DNA of 64,000 nucleotides from Methylotenera oryzisoli (GTDB taxonomy: Bacteria > Pseudomonadota > Gammaproteobacteria > Burkholderiales > Methylophilaceae), in contig CAMCVF010000008.1 of the NCBI GenBank assembly GCA_945881735.1, positions 38,225 through 102,224 on the forward strand. Reading direction: 5' to 3'. Below are positions 1 through 9,960 of the stretch, in pieces. The first letter of the stretch is position 1. Each line of letters begins with the position of its first letter. The notes below the pieces were generated by a model that did not search any database, was not told the origin of the DNA, and saw only the letters and a list, made by a program, of their open reading frames with translations. The translations under genes and the position numbers were made by a program.

Positions 1-721
1 GGCTTGGGCGGTTATTCCGTTTGATGCCACATTAGTTTTAGCGAATCTTGATGCGGGTTTGTTGTATATTTTAGCCATGACCTCTGTTGCGGTTTACGGC
101 GTAATTATCGCGGGTTGGGCATCCAACTCTAAATATGCCTTTTTAGGTAGCTTGCGTTCTGCAGCACAAATAGTGTCTTACGAAATTGCCATGGGTTTTG
201 CTTTAGTGGGCGTATTAATGTGCGCCAACTCATTAAATCTAGGCAAAATTGTGATGGGGCAAGCGGGCGGTTTCTGGCATTGGTATTTCATTCCGTTATT
301 CCCATTGTTTGTGGTGTATTTTATTAGTGCGGTGGCTGAGACTAATCGTGCGCCATTTGACGTGGCCGAGGGCGAATCAGAAATTGTAGCAGGTTTCCAT
401 GTGGAATATTCTGGCCCTGGCTTTATGGTATTTTTCTTGGCGGAATATGCCAATATTTGGCTGGTTTGCGCGTTAGCTGCCACTATGTTCTTAGGCGGTT
501 GGTTGTCGCCGGTACCATTTTTACCCGATAGCATATTGTGGTTTTTAGGCAAAATGTGTTTCTTGGTATTCTTCTTTTTATGGTTTAGAGCCACATTTCC
601 GCGGTATCGTTACGACCAAATTATGCGCTTGGGCTGGAAAATATTTATTCCAATCACCTTGGTGTGGATTATATTCGTTGGTGCGATGATGCAGACTTCA
701 CTTGGGTATTTATTTCACTAA
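1..721 (+). CDS. nuoH: NADH-quinone oxidoreductase subunit H, 5' end missing
   Basis: Membrane subunit of respiratory complex I that, with the hydrophilic arm, forms the quinone-binding site. The reading frame is open from the first full codon at base 2, so the start lies outside the window; about 239 C-terminal residues of a usual 330-350 are present. The conserved cytoplasmic loop with [16 protein letters not shown] is visible, followed by several hydrophobic segments. It is followed after 2 bases by nuoI, the normal nuo order. Identification is firm; only the N-terminus is unseen. Confidence 0.97.
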   Translation, partial: AWAVIPFDATLVLANLDAGLLYILAMTSVAVYGVIIAGWASNSKYAFLGSLRSAAQIVSYEIAMGFALVGVLMCANSLNLGKIVMGQAGGFWHWYFIPLFPLFVVYFISAVAETNRAPFDVAEGESEIVAGFHVEYSGPGFMVFFLAEYANIWLVCALAATMFLGGWLSPVPFLPDSILWFLGKMCFLVFFFLWFRATFPRYRYDQIMRLGWKIFIPITLVWIIFVGAMMQTSLGYLFH

Positions 722-723
722 TT

Positions 724-1215
724 ATGCTAAGACAGATTAAAAATACATTAGGTAGTTTGATGTTGTGGGAGTTGCTAAAAGGCATGGCGCTTACAGGACG
801 TTACTTTTTCGCGCGCAAAATTACCATTCAATACCCTGAAGAACGTACGCCGCAATCCAACCGTTTTCGCGGATTGCATGCGTTACGTCGCTATCCAAAC
901 GGTGAAGAGCGCTGTATTGCGTGCAAGCTATGCGAAGCAGTTTGCCCAGCCATGGCCATTACCATTGAATCGGAACAGCGCGAAGACAATACCCGCCGTA
1001 CCACTCGTTATGACATTGATTTAACCAAGTGCATTTTCTGTGGTTTATGTGAAGAGTCTTGTCCAGTCGATAGCATCGTGGAAACGCGTATTTTTGATTA
1101 CCACGGTGAGCAACGCGGTGATTTGCTGTACAACAAGGAAATGTTGTTGGCGGTGGGAGATAAGCATGAAAAGCAAATCGCCGCTGACCGTCTGCAAGAT
1201 AATGCTTTTAGGTAA
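724..1215 (+). CDS. nuoI: NADH-quinone oxidoreductase subunit I (2x[4Fe-4S] ferredoxin subunit)
   Basis: Peripheral-arm subunit of complex I carrying two [4Fe-4S] clusters that pass electrons toward the quinone site. Two cluster-binding motifs are present, [12 protein letters not shown] and [12 protein letters not shown]. The frame is open upstream from 664 and would overlap nuoH, but the ATG at 724 gives [20 protein letters not shown], the usual NuoI N-terminus, and a normal length of 163 residues. It lies between nuoH and nuoJ in the same direction. Confidence 0.96.
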   Translation: MLRQIKNTLGSLMLWELLKGMALTGRYFFARKITIQYPEERTPQSNRFRGLHALRRYPNGEERCIACKLCEAVCPAMAITIESEQREDNTRRTTRYDIDLTKCIFCGLCEESCPVDSIVETRIFDYHGEQRGDLLYNKEMLLAVGDKHEKQIAADRLQDNAFR

Positions 1216-1236
1216 TGATAACTAATACTAAAACTG

Positions 1237-1872
1237 ATGATATTTAACGACTTTATTTTTTATGCTCTAGCGGCAATTCTATTGTTTGCTGGCATTCGTG
1301 TGATTACCACCCGCAACCCCGTACATGCCGCCTTGCATTTGGTGCTGGCATTTTTTACAGCAGCTGGTATTTGGCTATTATTAGAAGCTGAATTTTTGGC
1401 AATTGCGCTAGTGCTGGTGTATGTAGGCGCTGTGATGGTGCTGTTTTTATTCGTTGTGATGATGCTAGATATCAATATTGATAAGTTGCGCGAAGGTTTT
1501 TGGGAGTATCTCCCTATGGCTGGCACGATTGGCTTGTTGATGGCGGTTGAGATGGTGATGGTGCTAAGTGGTAAGTATTTTGCTACGTCACAGGTTGTGA
1601 GTAAGACAGCTGATTACAGCAATACGGCAGAATTAGGTCGCGTACTGTATACCGACTATTTGCTACCCTTTGAGTTGGCCTCAGTGGTGCTTTTAGTGGC
1701 CATCATCGCAGCTATCGTATTAACCCTAAGAGACAGACAAGATAACAAATCCATGAATCCTTCAGAACAAGTTTTGGTTAAAAAACAAGACAGATTACGT
1801 ATTGTCAAAATGGATGCAGTGGTTGAGGCGCCACGAGTAGAAGCGTCAGCAGCCGAAAAGGACAAATCATAA
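1237..1872 (+). CDS. nuoJ: NADH-quinone oxidoreductase subunit J
   Basis: Integral membrane subunit of complex I (211 residues). Five hydrophobic segments are visible in the first ~170 residues, with the conserved stretch [20 protein letters not shown] near residue 65. The last ~40 residues form a charged tail ([15 protein letters not shown] onward) of lower conservation. Its TAA shares one base with the nuoK ATG, which suggests translational coupling. Confidence 0.96.
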   Translation: MIFNDFIFYALAAILLFAGIRVITTRNPVHAALHLVLAFFTAAGIWLLLEAEFLAIALVLVYVGAVMVLFLFVVMMLDINIDKLREGFWEYLPMAGTIGLLMAVEMVMVLSGKYFATSQVVSKTADYSNTAELGRVLYTDYLLPFELASVVLLVAIIAAIVLTLRDRQDNKSMNPSEQVLVKKQDRLRIVKMDAVVEAPRVEASAAEKDKS

Positions 1873-2183
1873 TGACATCAATTAGTTTGTCGCATTATTT
1901 AGTTTTAGGCGCTCTGTTATTTGCTATTAGTGTGATTGGTATTTTCTTGAATCGCAAAAACGTGATTATTTTGCTGATGGCAATTGAGCTGATGTTGCTG
2001 GCTGTGAACCTCAATTTTATTGCGTTTTCGCACTATTTAAATGATATCGCTGGCCAAGTATTCGTGTTTTTTATACTCACAGTAGCGGCGGCAGAGTCAG
2101 CTATCGGCTTGGCTATTTTGGTCGTGCTATTCCGCAATTTACGCACTATTAACGTAGACGATTTAGACACATTAAAAGGCTAG
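1872..2183 (+). CDS. nuoK: NADH-quinone oxidoreductase subunit K
   Basis: Small three-helix membrane subunit of the complex I proton-translocating arm, 103 residues, the usual length. The helix-2 glutamate region [20 protein letters not shown] and the helix-3 stretch [17 protein letters not shown] are typical; both buried glutamates are present. The start ATG overlaps the nuoJ stop codon (TAATG). Confidence 0.97.
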   Translation: MTSISLSHYLVLGALLFAISVIGIFLNRKNVIILLMAIELMLLAVNLNFIAFSHYLNDIAGQVFVFFILTVAAAESAIGLAILVVLFRNLRTINVDDLDTLKG

Positions 2184-2201
2184 CGCCTTAATATATAAAA
2201 A

Positions 2202-4229
2202 ATGACACTGCCACAAATATCCTTATTAATTGTTTTATTGCCTTTAATCGCCGCGGCGGTAGTAGGCTTATTTGGCCGTTATTTGCCACGTTCAAGTGCG
2301 CATTGGCTAACTATTGGTGGCGTAGGCGCCGCATTTGTGTTGTCTGTGATTGTGTTTAAAGCGACTTTAAACGGCTACACCGCTAACTACAATTTGTACA
2401 CATGGCTCACTTCTGGCGATATTCAATTTAACGTTGGTTTTTTGATTGATAATTTAACCGCCATGATGATGGTTGTAGTGACATTTGTATCGATGATGGT
2501 GCATATTTACACCATTGGCTACATGCATGAAGACTCAGGTTATAGTCGCTTTTTTAGCTATATTTCACTTTTTACATTCTCAATGCTGATGCTGGTGATG
2601 AGCAATAACTTTATGCAGCTGTTTTTTGGCTGGGAAGCGGTAGGCTTAGTGTCTTACCTGCTGATTGGTTTTTGGTACACACGCCCAACGGCGATTTACG
2701 CTAATTTAAAAGCATTCTTAGTCAATCGTGTGGGTGATTTTGGCTTTTTGCTGGGCATTGGTATGGTGCTGTATTACACGGGTAGTTTAGATTACGCGGC
2801 CGTATTCCAAGCGGCGCCATCTTTAGCCGACGTTCAAGTGGCGCTTATTCCCAATGTTTCATGGTCATTAATGACAGTGACTTGTATCTTGTTGTTTATT
2901 GGTGCAATGGGTAAATCGGCACAAGTGCCATTACACGTTTGGTTACCCGATTCAATGGAAGGTCCAACGCCTATTTCTGCCTTGATTCATGCCGCAACCA
3001 TGGTAACAGCTGGTATTTTTATGGTGGCGCGCATGTCACCGTTGTTCGAGTTATCTACTACAGCACTATCATTTGTGATGATTATCGGCGCGATTACAGC
3101 CTTATTTATGGGTTTCTTAGGCATTATCCAAAATGATATTAAACGCGTAGTAGCTTATTCAACCCTTTCTCAGCTTGGTTATATGACTGTTGCTTTAGGT
3201 GCTTCGGCTTATTCAGTCGCTATATTCCATTTGATGACGCATGCTTTTTTTAAAGCCTTGCTGTTTTTAGCGGCTGGCTCTGTGATCATGGGCATGCACC
3301 ACGATCAAGATATTCGCAATATGGGTAACTTGAAAAAATATATGCCTGTGACTTGGATTACATCATTAATCGGATCGCTAGCTTTAATCGGCACGCCATT
3401 TTTTGCTGGCTTTTACTCAAAAGATAGCATTATTGAAGCGGTTAAGTTTTCTAATATTACGGGCAGTGGTTTTGCCTATTTTGCGGTATTAGCGGGCGTG
3501 TTTGTTACAGCATTTTATTCCTTCAGATTGTACTTTTTGGTTTTCCACGGCAAAGAGAAATGGCGTCACGTTTCAAATGCGCATGACGCACATCATGATG
3601 ATGAGCATGATCATCATCATGGCTTAAGCCCAACAGACGACCCGCATGAGCCAGGTTGGGTAGTAAAACTACCATTGATTTTACTGGCAATTCCTTCTCT
3701 TATCATCGGCTACATCGCCATTGAGCCTATGCTATTTGGCAACTTTTTCAATGGTGTTATTTTTGTGAATAACGAAGCGCATCCTGCCATGGAAACGTTA
3801 TCGCATCACTTCCATGAAGTTCTGCATTCACCAGTAGGCATGGCTTTGCATGGCTTGATGACGCTGCCATTTGTGCTGGCGGCCTCTGGCGTTCTGTTAT
3901 CTTGGTTCTTTTACATGAAACGCCCTGATATTCCTGCCGCCATCCAGAAAAAATTTAGTTTTATTAACCAAATTTTAGAAAACAAATATGGTTTTGATGC
4001 CTTTAATGAACGCTTTTTTGCAGGTGGCGCAAGATTGCTTGGTGAAAAGCTATGGAAAATTGGTGATATTCAGTTAATTGATGGCGCTATCGTCAATGGT
4101 ACAGCACGCTTAATTGGCCGCATTTCAAGTAAGGTACGCCATCTGCAATCTGGCCTGATTTATCACTATGCTTTCGCCATGATTATTGGCGTCTTTTTAT
4201 TCTTAACCTTTTTTATCAAAATAAATTAA
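2202..4229 (+). CDS. nuoL: NADH-quinone oxidoreductase subunit L
   Basis: Antiporter-like proton-pumping subunit at the distal end of complex I (675 residues). The central antiporter fold contains PLHVWLPDSMEGPTPISALI and HAATMVTAGIF with the key lysine and histidines. The C-terminus carries the amphipathic lateral helix region typical of NuoL. A cytoplasmic or periplasmic loop around residues 455-480 is unusually rich in His and Asp (HDAHHDDEHDHHHG). It abuts nuoM directly: the nuoL TAA is followed at once by the next start. Confidence 0.97.
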   Translation: MTLPQISLLIVLLPLIAAAVVGLFGRYLPRSSAHWLTIGGVGAAFVLSVIVFKATLNGYTANYNLYTWLTSGDIQFNVGFLIDNLTAMMMVVVTFVSMMVHIYTIGYMHEDSGYSRFFSYISLFTFSMLMLVMSNNFMQLFFGWEAVGLVSYLLIGFWYTRPTAIYANLKAFLVNRVGDFGFLLGIGMVLYYTGSLDYAAVFQAAPSLADVQVALIPNVSWSLMTVTCILLFIGAMGKSAQVPLHVWLPDSMEGPTPISALIHAATMVTAGIFMVARMSPLFELSTTALSFVMIIGAITALFMGFLGIIQNDIKRVVAYSTLSQLGYMTVALGASAYSVAIFHLMTHAFFKALLFLAAGSVIMGMHHDQDIRNMGNLKKYMPVTWITSLIGSLALIGTPFFAGFYSKDSIIEAVKFSNITGSGFAYFAVLAGVFVTAFYSFRLYFLVFHGKEKWRHVSNAHDAHHDDEHDHHHGLSPTDDPHEPGWVVKLPLILLAIPSLIIGYIAIEPMLFGNFFNGVIFVNNEAHPAMETLSHHFHEVLHSPVGMALHGLMTLPFVLAASGVLLSWFFYMKRPDIPAAIQKKFSFINQILENKYGFDAFNERFFAGGARLLGEKLWKIGDIQLIDGAIVNGTARLIGRISSKVRHLQSGLIYHYAFAMIIGVFLFLTFFIKIN

Positions 4230-5744
4230 GTGATGCCAATGTATTTTTTAAATAGCCATGTGTTGAGTTTTTCAATTTGGCTGCCAATTTTGGCTGGTGT
4301 TGTGGTGTTGCTGTTAGGTAACGACAATAAACCTAATTTTACGCGTTTGCTTGCTCTAGCGGGTAGTTTAGCGGCGTTTGCAGTGACCTTGCCGCTTTAC
4401 ACGCATTTTAATTATGCCGATGGCGGCTTTCAGTTTCAAGAAATGGCGCGTTGGATTCCAGCATTTAACGTCAATTATCACCTGGGTGTTGATGGTATTG
4501 CAGCCCCGCTTATATTACTTACCAGCTTTACCACAGTGATTGTGGTGATTGCCGCTTGGGAAGTGATTTCTAATAATATTGCGCAATACATGGCTGCATT
4601 CTTAATTATGAGCGGCTTGATGATTGGCGTCTTTAGCGCCTTAGATGGCTTACTTTATTATGTATTCTGGGAAGCCATGCTTATACCTATGTTCTTGGTG
4701 ATTGGTATTTGGGGAGGTGAAAATCGTGTGTATGCGACCATCAAGTTTTTCCTGTATACCTTGCTTGGTTCGCTGCTCATGTTGGTAGCCTTTATCTACT
4801 TATATCATCAAACGGGCAGTTTTGAGATTGTTGATTATTACAAATTGCCTTTACCACTAGATGCGCAAGTGCTGATTTTTATGGCGTTTTTTATGGCGTT
4901 TGCGGTCAAAATCCCCATGTGGCCAGTGCATACATGGTTGCCAGATGCTCACGTGGAAGCGCCGACTGGTGGCTCTGTGATATTGGCAGCGATTATGTTG
5001 AAACTAGGAGGCTATAGCTTCCTACGTTTTGCCATGCCAATCGCCCCCGATGCCGCGCATCATTTATCTGGTTTTATGATTACTTTGTCGTTGATTGCGA
5101 TTGTGTATATTGCTTTGGTGGCATTAGTGCAAAAAGACATGAAAAAGCTGATTGCTTACTCATCAATTTCACATATGGGTTTTGTCACATTAGGTTTCTT
5201 CTTGTTTAGCCAATTAGGCTTAGAAGGCGCGATTGTACAGATGATTTCACATGGCTTTATTTCTGCCGCCATGTTCTTATGCGTTGGTGTGCTGTACGAC
5301 CGCATGCATAGCCGTCAAATTGCCGATTACGGCGGAGTGGTCAATACCATGCCGATTTTTACTGCATTTGCCGTTTTATTTGCTATGGCGAATAGCGGCT
5401 TGCCTGCCACATCAGGATTTGTGGGTGAGTTTATGGTAATTTTGGCCGCAATTAAATATAACTTCTGGATTGGATTTTTAGCTGCAACCACCTTGATATT
5501 TGGAGCGGCCTATAGCCTTTGGATGGTAAAGCGTGTGTTTTACGGCGATATTGCCAATTCACATGTGGCAGAGTTAAAAGATTTAAATAAGCGTGAGTTA
5601 TTAATATTAAGCGTATTGGCTTTGATGGTAATCGGCTTTGGTGTGTATCCACAACCGCTTACCGAGTTTACACACGCGACCGCGGCACAATTTTTGAATC
5701 AAATGGCAATCAGCAAATTGCCAGTTGCTGGGCTTTTGCCTTAA
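4230..5744 (+). CDS. nuoM: NADH-quinone oxidoreductase subunit M
   Basis: Second antiporter-like proton-pumping subunit of complex I, about 500 residues. The conserved segment AVKIPMWPVHTWLPDAHVEA and the following PTGGSVILAAIMLKLGGY are clear, as is the glutamate helix FWEAMLIPMFL. Three starts are possible: GTG 4230, ATG 4233 and ATG 4242. The ATG at 4233 is plausible because 4230 touches the nuoL stop. The gene lies between nuoL and nuoN. Confidence 0.96.
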   Translation: MMPMYFLNSHVLSFSIWLPILAGVVVLLLGNDNKPNFTRLLALAGSLAAFAVTLPLYTHFNYADGGFQFQEMARWIPAFNVNYHLGVDGIAAPLILLTSFTTVIVVIAAWEVISNNIAQYMAAFLIMSGLMIGVFSALDGLLYYVFWEAMLIPMFLVIGIWGGENRVYATIKFFLYTLLGSLLMLVAFIYLYHQTGSFEIVDYYKLPLPLDAQVLIFMAFFMAFAVKIPMWPVHTWLPDAHVEAPTGGSVILAAIMLKLGGYSFLRFAMPIAPDAAHHLSGFMITLSLIAIVYIALVALVQKDMKKLIAYSSISHMGFVTLGFFLFSQLGLEGAIVQMISHGFISAAMFLCVGVLYDRMHSRQIADYGGVVNTMPIFTAFAVLFAMANSGLPATSGFVGEFMVILAAIKYNFWIGFLAATTLIFGAAYSLWMVKRVFYGDIANSHVAELKDLNKRELLILSVLALMVIGFGVYPQPLTEFTHATAAQFLNQMAISKLPVAGLLP

Positions 5745-5759
5745 GTAAGTAGAAAAACA

Positions 5760-7208
5760 ATGGAATATATCAAAACTGATCTGATTACTGTATTGCCAGA
5801 ACTCACCGTGCTTTGCATGGCGATGTTTATTTTGCTGCTTGATTTATTCATTAAGCCAAAAAATCGTATTGTGATTTATGGTTTAGCGCAATTCACGTTG
5901 CTAGCTGCTGCGTATTTCACAGTTAGTACCTATAACCCAGCGGTTGGATATGCGTTTTCGAATATGTTTGTAGATGACCCGCTTGCTGATATATTAAAGT
6001 TGATGACGTTTTTAGGTACGTCGGTAATGCTAGTTTATACGCGCCAATACATGCAGTTGCGCGGCATGTTCAGGGGAGAGTATTACGCCATGGTACTGTT
6101 TGCCATGCTGGGCATGATGATTATGATTTCCGGCCAAAGCATGCTGACCATTTACATGGGCTTAGAACTGCTTTCGTTATGCCTGTACTCCTTGGTTGCG
6201 TTTGATAGAGATAGTGCGAGTGCCACAGAGGCGGCGATGAAATACTTTGTATTAGGTGCGCTGGCTTCCGGTATGTTGTTATATGGCATGAGTATGATTT
6301 ATGGCATGACTGGCAGCTTGAATATTTCGGAAATCAGTAGTGCATTGCTTGAAACTAATCCTAAAAATCCTGTATTGATTTTAGGCTTAGTATTTATTGT
6401 AGCTGGATTGGCGTTTAAATTTGGCGCGGTGCCATTCCAAATGTGGGTACCCGATGTGTATCAAGGCGCGCCGACTTCTATCACCATGTTAATTGGCTCT
6501 GTGCCAAAGTTTGCAGCATTTGCCATTACCATTCGCTTATTGGTGCAAGGCTTATACCCGTTAGCAATCGATTGGCAGGATATGTTATTGATTATGGCGG
6601 TATTGTCTATCGCCATCGGTAATATCACCGCTATCGCTCAAACCAATTTAAAACGCATGCTGGCATATTCCACCATTTCGCATATCGGCTTTTTACTGTT
6701 CGGTTTGATGAGTGCGAATTTAAACGGTTTCGCGTCCAGCATGTTTTATATCACCGCCTACTTATTAATGACATTGGCAGGCTTTGGAATGATTTTATTG
6801 CTAAGTCGGCAAGGTTTTGAGGCAGAGAATTTAGAGGATTTAAAAGGCTTAAATAAGCGCAGTCCATGGGCCGCGATTCTAATGTTAATTACCATGTTCA
6901 GCATGGCGGGTGTGCCACCAACGCTTGGTTTTTATGCCAAATTTACTGTGTTGCAAGCGGCGCTACAAGCAGGTTTTTTATGGGTAGTGGTGTTTGCCGT
7001 ATTAATGGCGGCAATTGGTGCTTTCTACTACTTACGTATTGTAAAGCTTATGTATTTTGATGCTCCAAAAGATTGCTCCCCAATCAACGCGCCTGCAGAT
7101 ATGCAGTTGGTATTGAGTGTTAACGCTGTTGCTTTGTTGCTGTTAGGCATCATGCCACAAACGCTAATGCAAATTTGCGGTGTGGCAATCTCACTCAGTC
7201 TCCAATAG
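5760..7208 (+). CDS. nuoN: NADH-quinone oxidoreductase subunit N
   Basis: Third antiporter-like membrane subunit of complex I, 482 residues and about 14 hydrophobic segments. Diagnostic stretches are GLELLSLCLYSLVAF, FKFGAVPFQMWVPDVYQGAP and NLKRMLAYSTISHIGFLLFG. It is the last nuo gene of the operon and is followed by DUF2818, the usual betaproteobacterial arrangement. Confidence 0.97.
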   Translation: MEYIKTDLITVLPELTVLCMAMFILLLDLFIKPKNRIVIYGLAQFTLLAAAYFTVSTYNPAVGYAFSNMFVDDPLADILKLMTFLGTSVMLVYTRQYMQLRGMFRGEYYAMVLFAMLGMMIMISGQSMLTIYMGLELLSLCLYSLVAFDRDSASATEAAMKYFVLGALASGMLLYGMSMIYGMTGSLNISEISSALLETNPKNPVLILGLVFIVAGLAFKFGAVPFQMWVPDVYQGAPTSITMLIGSVPKFAAFAITIRLLVQGLYPLAIDWQDMLLIMAVLSIAIGNITAIAQTNLKRMLAYSTISHIGFLLFGLMSANLNGFASSMFYITAYLLMTLAGFGMILLLSRQGFEAENLEDLKGLNKRSPWAAILMLITMFSMAGVPPTLGFYAKFTVLQAALQAGFLWVVVFAVLMAAIGAFYYLRIVKLMYFDAPKDCSPINAPADMQLVLSVNAVALLLLGIMPQTLMQICGVAISLSLQ

Positions 7209-7248
7209 CCTGCTTTAACAACAGTTTAATTGGGCAGCAAGCAAACAA

Positions 7249-7539
7249 ATGACTCAAACTATTATCTTGATATTGGCATTTGTTGCTGCTAATTTGCCTT
7301 GGTTTTCGAACAAGCTGTTCTATGCTGTACCAGTAAAATCTAATGCTAAAAACTTGGGATGGTGCTTATTAGAGTTGATTTCTTTGTATTTACTGGTTAT
7401 GGCAATTAGCTTTTACGCAGAACATGCCACGTTTGGACAGATTTCAGCGCAAGGCTGGGAATTTTACAGTGTTACTTTTAGCCTGTTTCTGGTCTTTGCA
7501 TTTCCAGGATTTATCTATAAAGTATTATGGAATAAATAA
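7249..7539 (+). CDS. DUF2818 family small membrane protein
   Basis: A 96-residue protein with three predicted membrane segments (roughly residues 3-20, 38-58 and 75-93) and the N-terminal motif AANLPWFSNKLF. Members of this family sit immediately after nuoN in many Betaproteobacteria. A link to complex I assembly or stability is an inference from position only; no catalytic motif is seen. It begins 40 bases after nuoN in the same direction and a small hairpin follows. Confidence 0.85.
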   Translation: MTQTIILILAFVAANLPWFSNKLFYAVPVKSNAKNLGWCLLELISLYLLVMAISFYAEHATFGQISAQGWEFYSVTFSLFLVFAFPGFIYKVLWNK

Positions 7540-7541
7540 AA

Positions 7542-7556
7542 GCCAGCATAGCTGGC
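7542..7556. terminator. Short hairpin after the nuo operon
   Basis: A perfect 6-bp stem, GCCAGC/GCTGGC, with a 3-base loop just after the DUF2818 stop and before the converging gene at 7586. The T tract that follows is poor, so it is a weak candidate terminator. Confidence 0.4.
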
Positions 7557-7585
7557 CTCTATTTGGAAGCGTAATTATTTCAGAA

Positions 7586-9172
7586 TTAATAAAACATTCT
7601 GGCATCACCCAACAAGTGCGCGTGGCAATCTTTTTTCGCATTAATACAGTTTTTAATTATTCCTTCTATGGCTGTACGATCCCAGCCTTCTACATAATCA
7701 CTATGAGCGGAATAGCCTGCGTTAATGCCATTAAATGCATAGTTATCACTGGCTAAACGCCATTTATCCAGTTTGTCGGTAGATGCAATAGTAAAATGTA
7801 CATTAACCGTTATTTGAGGTATAGCAACTGGATGAGACGCAGGACAAGAATCATTTGCAGGGTAAGCCATATGGTCTTTATGATTTGGGCTGTCTAAGTT
7901 TACACCATCCCAGCATTGCGGAAAGAATACTGATAGCATTAAGTCATCCCCTGCCTCACATTTTGTGCCTGTTGGGAGTGTTGCGGTTCTAGGCCAGCTT
8001 GTACGAGTTGAATTTGGTCCAGGGTGACAAGTAAAGCCAGTATTATTATAGACGCTACCATCAATCGACTTTGCATTACCAGCAATTATGCGTAAGCCTT
8101 TTGGGGGAGCTTTAATTGTCGCCCCATCAATTGCACCACTTTTGTAATAAATTAGTGCGTTACCGTTTGGCAAAATAGGCGCATTTGTTTCAGTGTTAAT
8201 CATTGACGGCACCCAATACGCTGACCGGTTCATTATCCCACCACTACAAGTGCTATTGCCAACAGACCCGAAAGTATTTAAATCACTTTTATAATTAACT
8301 GAAGTGTTTCCAAAAAAGGTATGGTGATGTGCTGCGCCTTGTTGGTTAGGATATATTAATGGATCGTCATTGCTCATATGACTGAATGCGCATCCAATTC
8401 GGAACTCGCCACCACTATTAGGAGCAATTTCGGTAGTTGGTTGAATCCTTAGGCTATTGAAACCAGTTACTGGGGCCATATTTTTAGTAATGTCCACTGC
8501 AGGCATCAAACCAACTTGAATTAAGTTAGACGAATTGTTGGTGGTTGAAGTGGTTGTTGGTGTTGGGCTTGTTGTTGCTACTAAAGTAGGTGTTGTAGAT
8601 GTATTTGTTGTTGGTGCAGTTGAAGTTGTAGTGGTAGGTGGTGCAATTGTAGTGGTGCTATTTGTGGTAGATGGAGATGTTGTTGTGCTTGTTTTAATTG
8701 GTTTATTTGAGAAGTTTAAAACAGAGACTTTTCTTCCACTAGCCAAAAACGATACATTATTATTTTTGCTAATTGTTGGAGTTGCACTTGCCATGCTTGT
8801 TTTGATTAGCCCACCTGAGCTTGTGCTTGTTTTAGGTAAAATGAAAGGATTAATTGTTGCTTTACCTTTAGGGCTTGCAATAAAAGACTTAGAGAAAAAT
8901 GCATTAACATTTTGATTGCTAGCTAAGTTAACTGGACTATTTTTTACAATAGGGCCTAATGTGCATAAATCTTTTGTTTGTAGTGCGTTAACCATTTCGT
9001 TACGGTTAACTTTTGTAAAATTTTCTACAGGTGGACTATCGGAGTATTGAATAACTCCTCTGTTATCACGCCATTTATAAATTTCTGAATGCGCTGGATG
9101 GCTAGCGGCTATTAAAGCGAATAGCGGTACTGCTAACACAAGAGTTTGATTACGAATAATTGAGTTTAACAC
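7586..9172 (-). CDS. Secreted DUF4124-DUF1996 protein with Thr/Ser-rich linker
   Basis: Exported protein of unknown function. An open frame runs to an ATG at 9196, but a Shine-Dalgarno AGGAG lies seven bases before the in-frame GTG at 9172. That start gives a cleaner signal peptide (charged N-region, then VLAVPLFALIAASHPAHS). Counting from the ATG: DUF4124 segment at about 37-60 (EIYKWRDNRGVIQYSDSPP), a Thr/Ser/Pro-rich linker at about 168-223, and a DUF1996 domain from about 262 to 515 (FRIGCAFSHMSNDDPLIYP, then AAHHHTFFGNT). DUF1996 is known in fungal and bacterial secreted proteins without a defined reaction. The gene converges on the nuo operon. The low-complexity linker resembles those of cell-surface or polysaccharide-active enzymes. 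Confidence 0.8.
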   Translation of the reverse strand: MLNSIIRNQTLVLAVPLFALIAASHPAHSEIYKWRDNRGVIQYSDSPPVENFTKVNRNEMVNALQTKDLCTLGPIVKNSPVNLASNQNVNAFFSKSFIASPKGKATINPFILPKTSTSSGGLIKTSMASATPTISKNNNVSFLASGRKVSVLNFSNKPIKTSTTTSPSTTNSTTTIAPPTTTTSTAPTTNTSTTPTLVATTSPTPTTTSTTNNSSNLIQVGLMPAVDITKNMAPVTGFNSLRIQPTTEIAPNSGGEFRIGCAFSHMSNDDPLIYPNQQGAAHHHTFFGNTSVNYKSDLNTFGSVGNSTCSGGIMNRSAYWVPSMINTETNAPILPNGNALIYYKSGAIDGATIKAPPKGLRIIAGNAKSIDGSVYNNTGFTCHPGPNSTRTSWPRTATLPTGTKCEAGDDLMLSVFFPQCWDGVNLDSPNHKDHMAYPANDSCPASHPVAIPQITVNVHFTIASTDKLDKWRLASDNYAFNGINAGYSAHSDYVEGWDRTAIEGIIKNCINAKKDCHAHLLGDARMFY

Positions 9173-9439
9173 GGTGGTACTCCTACTATTATTCATTATG
9201 AACTTACATATTAGATGCGATTAAATCGCTAAGTCAATGAATTGAAAATAAATATTCTAAAGATACCATTGTTAATAACAATTAAGCATATTGAATTTTT
9301 CACAACAACAAATTGCAGGCAATAATCATCTTGTTTGATATTTGCTTAAAAATGTTAAGAAATTATTACTCTAATGTAATAAAATCCAATTAAGATTTTA
9401 TAGGTAGACAAAATATAAAGTACTAAAAAATGCCTAGAT
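9173..9439. other. AT-rich intergenic region upstream of the DUF1996 gene
   Basis: About 270 AT-rich bases between the DUF4124/DUF1996 gene and the decayed metallopeptidase gene. It must hold the promoter of the minus-strand gene, but no convincing -35/-10 pair could be fixed by eye. No other open frame or repeat is visible. Confidence 0.5.
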
Positions 9440-9952
9440 AATGAGCGCTAAAGTAGTAATGTAGAGGATAGATGAGGTGGTGGTCGTTTGCCGATTGGTG
9501 AAAAAAGTATAGGTATCAGCACCATTGCCATTGCTTTATTTTCCATGTATTTTGGGGTCGTTCCATCCGTTTTGCTGAATATTGGTTAGGGCTTAAATCA
9601 GCAGGCGCCATTTGAGGCAAAGGCGATTTCTAAAGATGACTCAATAGCGATTTTTGTGGCTAAAATAATAGGTAATACGGAAGATACATGGGGTAAGATA
9701 TTTGCCAATCCCGGCCAGCAATACCTTGCGCCCAAATTAGTGCTATTTAGCGGACAAACGCCAAACGTTTGTGGGTCTGGCCAGGCGTAAATGGGGTCTT
9801 CTTAAGCAAGCTCAAAGCTAAGCTCTGCCAGATAGTTTTACACACGGCACTCCTCAACAGCTTGGGTGCTGGTTTAATCAAGGCTTAAAAGTGGGCGTTT
9901 CAATAATTGTGATACTTTTGGCGCTAATGCTATAAAAAAAACTAAAAATTGA
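9440..9952 (+). pseudogene. Decayed YpfJ-family neutral zinc metallopeptidase
   Basis: Remnants of a YpfJ/KPN_02809-type putative metalloprotease are readable in shifted frames. They are an N-terminal SSNVEDR, a stop, then GGGRLPIGEKSIGISTIAIA and the membrane segment LFSMYFGVVPSVLLNIG ending at another stop. Next come KIIGNTEDTWGKIFANPGQQ and APKLVLFSGQTPNVCGSGQA, and a C-terminal WFNQGLKSG-like piece in one frame with NNCDTFGANA in another. The central zinc-binding HExxH region is absent, so an internal deletion has occurred as well as frameshifts and stops. Order and spacing of the pieces match the family, so pseudogene status is well supported. It ends nine bases before the NUDIX gene. 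Confidence 0.8.
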
Positions 9953-9960
9953 TGAACTGA

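Noticed and set aside
8535..8915. Plus-strand open frame of 126 codons rich in Val
   Set aside because: It is the antisense of the Thr/Ser-rich linker of the DUF1996 gene; codon bias and composition reflect the repeat on the other strand.
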